Assembly: GCA_029883965.1 (NCBI GenBank)
Contig: JAOUIN010000121.1
Span: 1-6,891, forward strand
Direction of reading: 5' to 3'
Origin: Betaproteobacteria bacterium
Lineage (GTDB): Bacteria; Pseudomonadota; Gammaproteobacteria; Burkholderiales; SG8-41
Length of the DNA stretch: 6,891 nt
The notes under the pieces are model-generated. The model did no database searches. It had not been told where the DNA came from and was given only the letters and a program-made list of their open reading frames with translations. A program made the translations under genes and the position numbers. Each line of letters opens with the position of its first letter. Position 1 is the first letter of the stretch. Positions 6,142 to 6,891 of this stretch are shown here, one piece after another.

Positions 6142-6891
6142 ATGGCCAATACCATCCCTGAACCCCGGGGCTATCCCGGCAACCTGGGTGCCCCGTTCGC
6201 GGCGCATGCGCAGTTCGCGCGCACGGCGCTGGTCGATCTGCACGATCCCGCAGCGCCGCGTGAACACGGTTTCCGCGATCTCGACGCTTCGGCCAACGCC
6301 GTCGCACGCGGCCTCGTGCGCAAGGGGCTGAAGGCGGGCGACCGCATCGGCATCCTTGCACTCAATCGCGCGGAGTTCGTGACCACCCTGCTGGGGGCGA
6401 TGCGCGCCGGCGTGGTACCGGTGCCGATCAATATCAAGCTCGCCGCGGATACGGTCCGCTACATTGTCGCCGATGCCGGGGCGAAACTGGTGTTCTGCGA
6501 ATCCGCCTACGCGCACCTGCTCCCTGCAGGCCTCGGAACCGTGCAGTACGACGGGGCGGACGGCGCAGCATTTACACAATTTCTCGACCCCGGCGCGTTT
6601 ACACCGCTGGAGCCAGCGCCCGACACCGTCGCCATCCAGCCCTATACCTCGGGCTCGACCGGTAAACCCAAGGGCGTGCTGCTGACCCACTACGGCCAGA
6701 ACTGGAGCCGGTTAATCCTGGTACACACCCGCGGCACCACTGAAAAAGACGTGATTCTCGTCGCCGCACCGCTGTATCACAAGAACGCGCTCAATGCGAT
6801 CAAGCAGGGTCTGACGGCGGGCGCCACCCTGGTGCTGATGCCGCAGTTCAACGTCGAACGTTATATCGCGGCCATCTCGCGCTATCGCTGC
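6142..6891 (+). CDS. AMP-forming acyl-CoA synthetase, N-terminal part (cut by window edge)
   Basis: An open frame of 250 codons from ATG 6142 to the right edge, about half of a usual 500-550-residue class I adenylate-forming enzyme. The enzyme activates a carboxylic acid with ATP to an acyl-adenylate and then a CoA thioester. Seen: the N-terminal fold FRDLDASANAVARGL (44-58), GLKAGDRIGILALNRAEFV (62-80), the family-typical GAMRAGVVPVPIN (85-97) and the diagnostic P-loop (A3) motif YTSGSTGKPKGVLLTH (168-183), followed by APLYHKNAL (209-217), which begins the acyl-pocket region. The C-terminal A8 hinge and the catalytic lysine lie outside the window, so activity and substrate class cannot be judged. 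It begins 10 nt after the dehydrogenase stop with no strong Shine-Dalgarno, suggesting translational coupling in the same operon. A ligase of short to medium or aromatic acids is most likely. Long-chain or other substrates remain possible. Confidence 0.94.
   Translation, partial: MANTIPEPRGYPGNLGAPFAAHAQFARTALVDLHDPAAPREHGFRDLDASANAVARGLVRKGLKAGDRIGILALNRAEFVTTLLGAMRAGVVPVPINIKLAADTVRYIVADAGAKLVFCESAYAHLLPAGLGTVQYDGADGAAFTQFLDPGAFTPLEPAPDTVAIQPYTSGSTGKPKGVLLTHYGQNWSRLILVHTRGTTEKDVILVAAPLYHKNALNAIKQGLTAGATLVLMPQFNVERYIAAISRYRC

Noticed and set aside
5076..6155. Long minus-strand open frame of about 359 codons opposite the dehydrogenase gene
   Set aside because: Its product has no recognisable domain and it is the antisense shadow of a well-supported MDR gene. 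Long antisense frames are common in GC-rich DNA.

Overview
This is a gene-dense stretch of a high-GC bacterial chromosome (by eye well above 60% G+C, with strong G/C preference at third codon positions). It carries no mobile element, CRISPR array or RNA gene that I can see. The gene types (a GntR/FCD regulator, KQTGVP-type MFS carriers, a small cysteine-dioxygenase-like cupin, an acyl-CoA synthetase) and the codon use suggest a Pseudomonadota heterotroph. Burkholderiales is plausible, but that is inference and not proven by the window.

The layout is two divergent transcription units around an intergenic region of about 180 bp (3649-3828). The left unit runs on the minus strand and encodes three consecutive, clearly paralogous major facilitator superfamily (MFS) transporters of about 400 residues. 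They lie in the order 2437-3648, 1195-2391, then 1-1198, and the last one runs off the left edge just before its expected end. All three appear to start at GTG, and the second and third overlap by 4 bp (GTGA), so they look like one translationally coupled operon.

The right unit runs on the plus strand. It holds a GntR/FCD transcriptional regulator (3829-4530), a cysteine-dioxygenase-type cupin whose start overlaps the regulator's stop (4530-5030), a medium-chain dehydrogenase/quinone-oxidoreductase-type protein (5127-6131), and the N-terminal half of an AMP-forming acyl-CoA synthetase (6142 to the right edge). A near-consensus sigma70 promoter lies so close to the regulator's ATG that its mRNA should be leaderless or nearly so. 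A perfect 10-bp palindrome sits on the -35 box.

A reasonable reading is a small catabolic locus. The MFS carriers import (or export) an organic acid or related metabolite, the regulator senses it, a thiol-dioxygenase-like enzyme oxidises a substrate (possibly a thiol to a sulfinate), and the dehydrogenase and acyl-CoA synthetase process the carbon skeleton as a CoA thioester. The substrate cannot be read from the sequence. The thiol-carboxylate hypothesis rests mainly on the cupin's active-site residues and on the acyl-CoA synthetase beside it.
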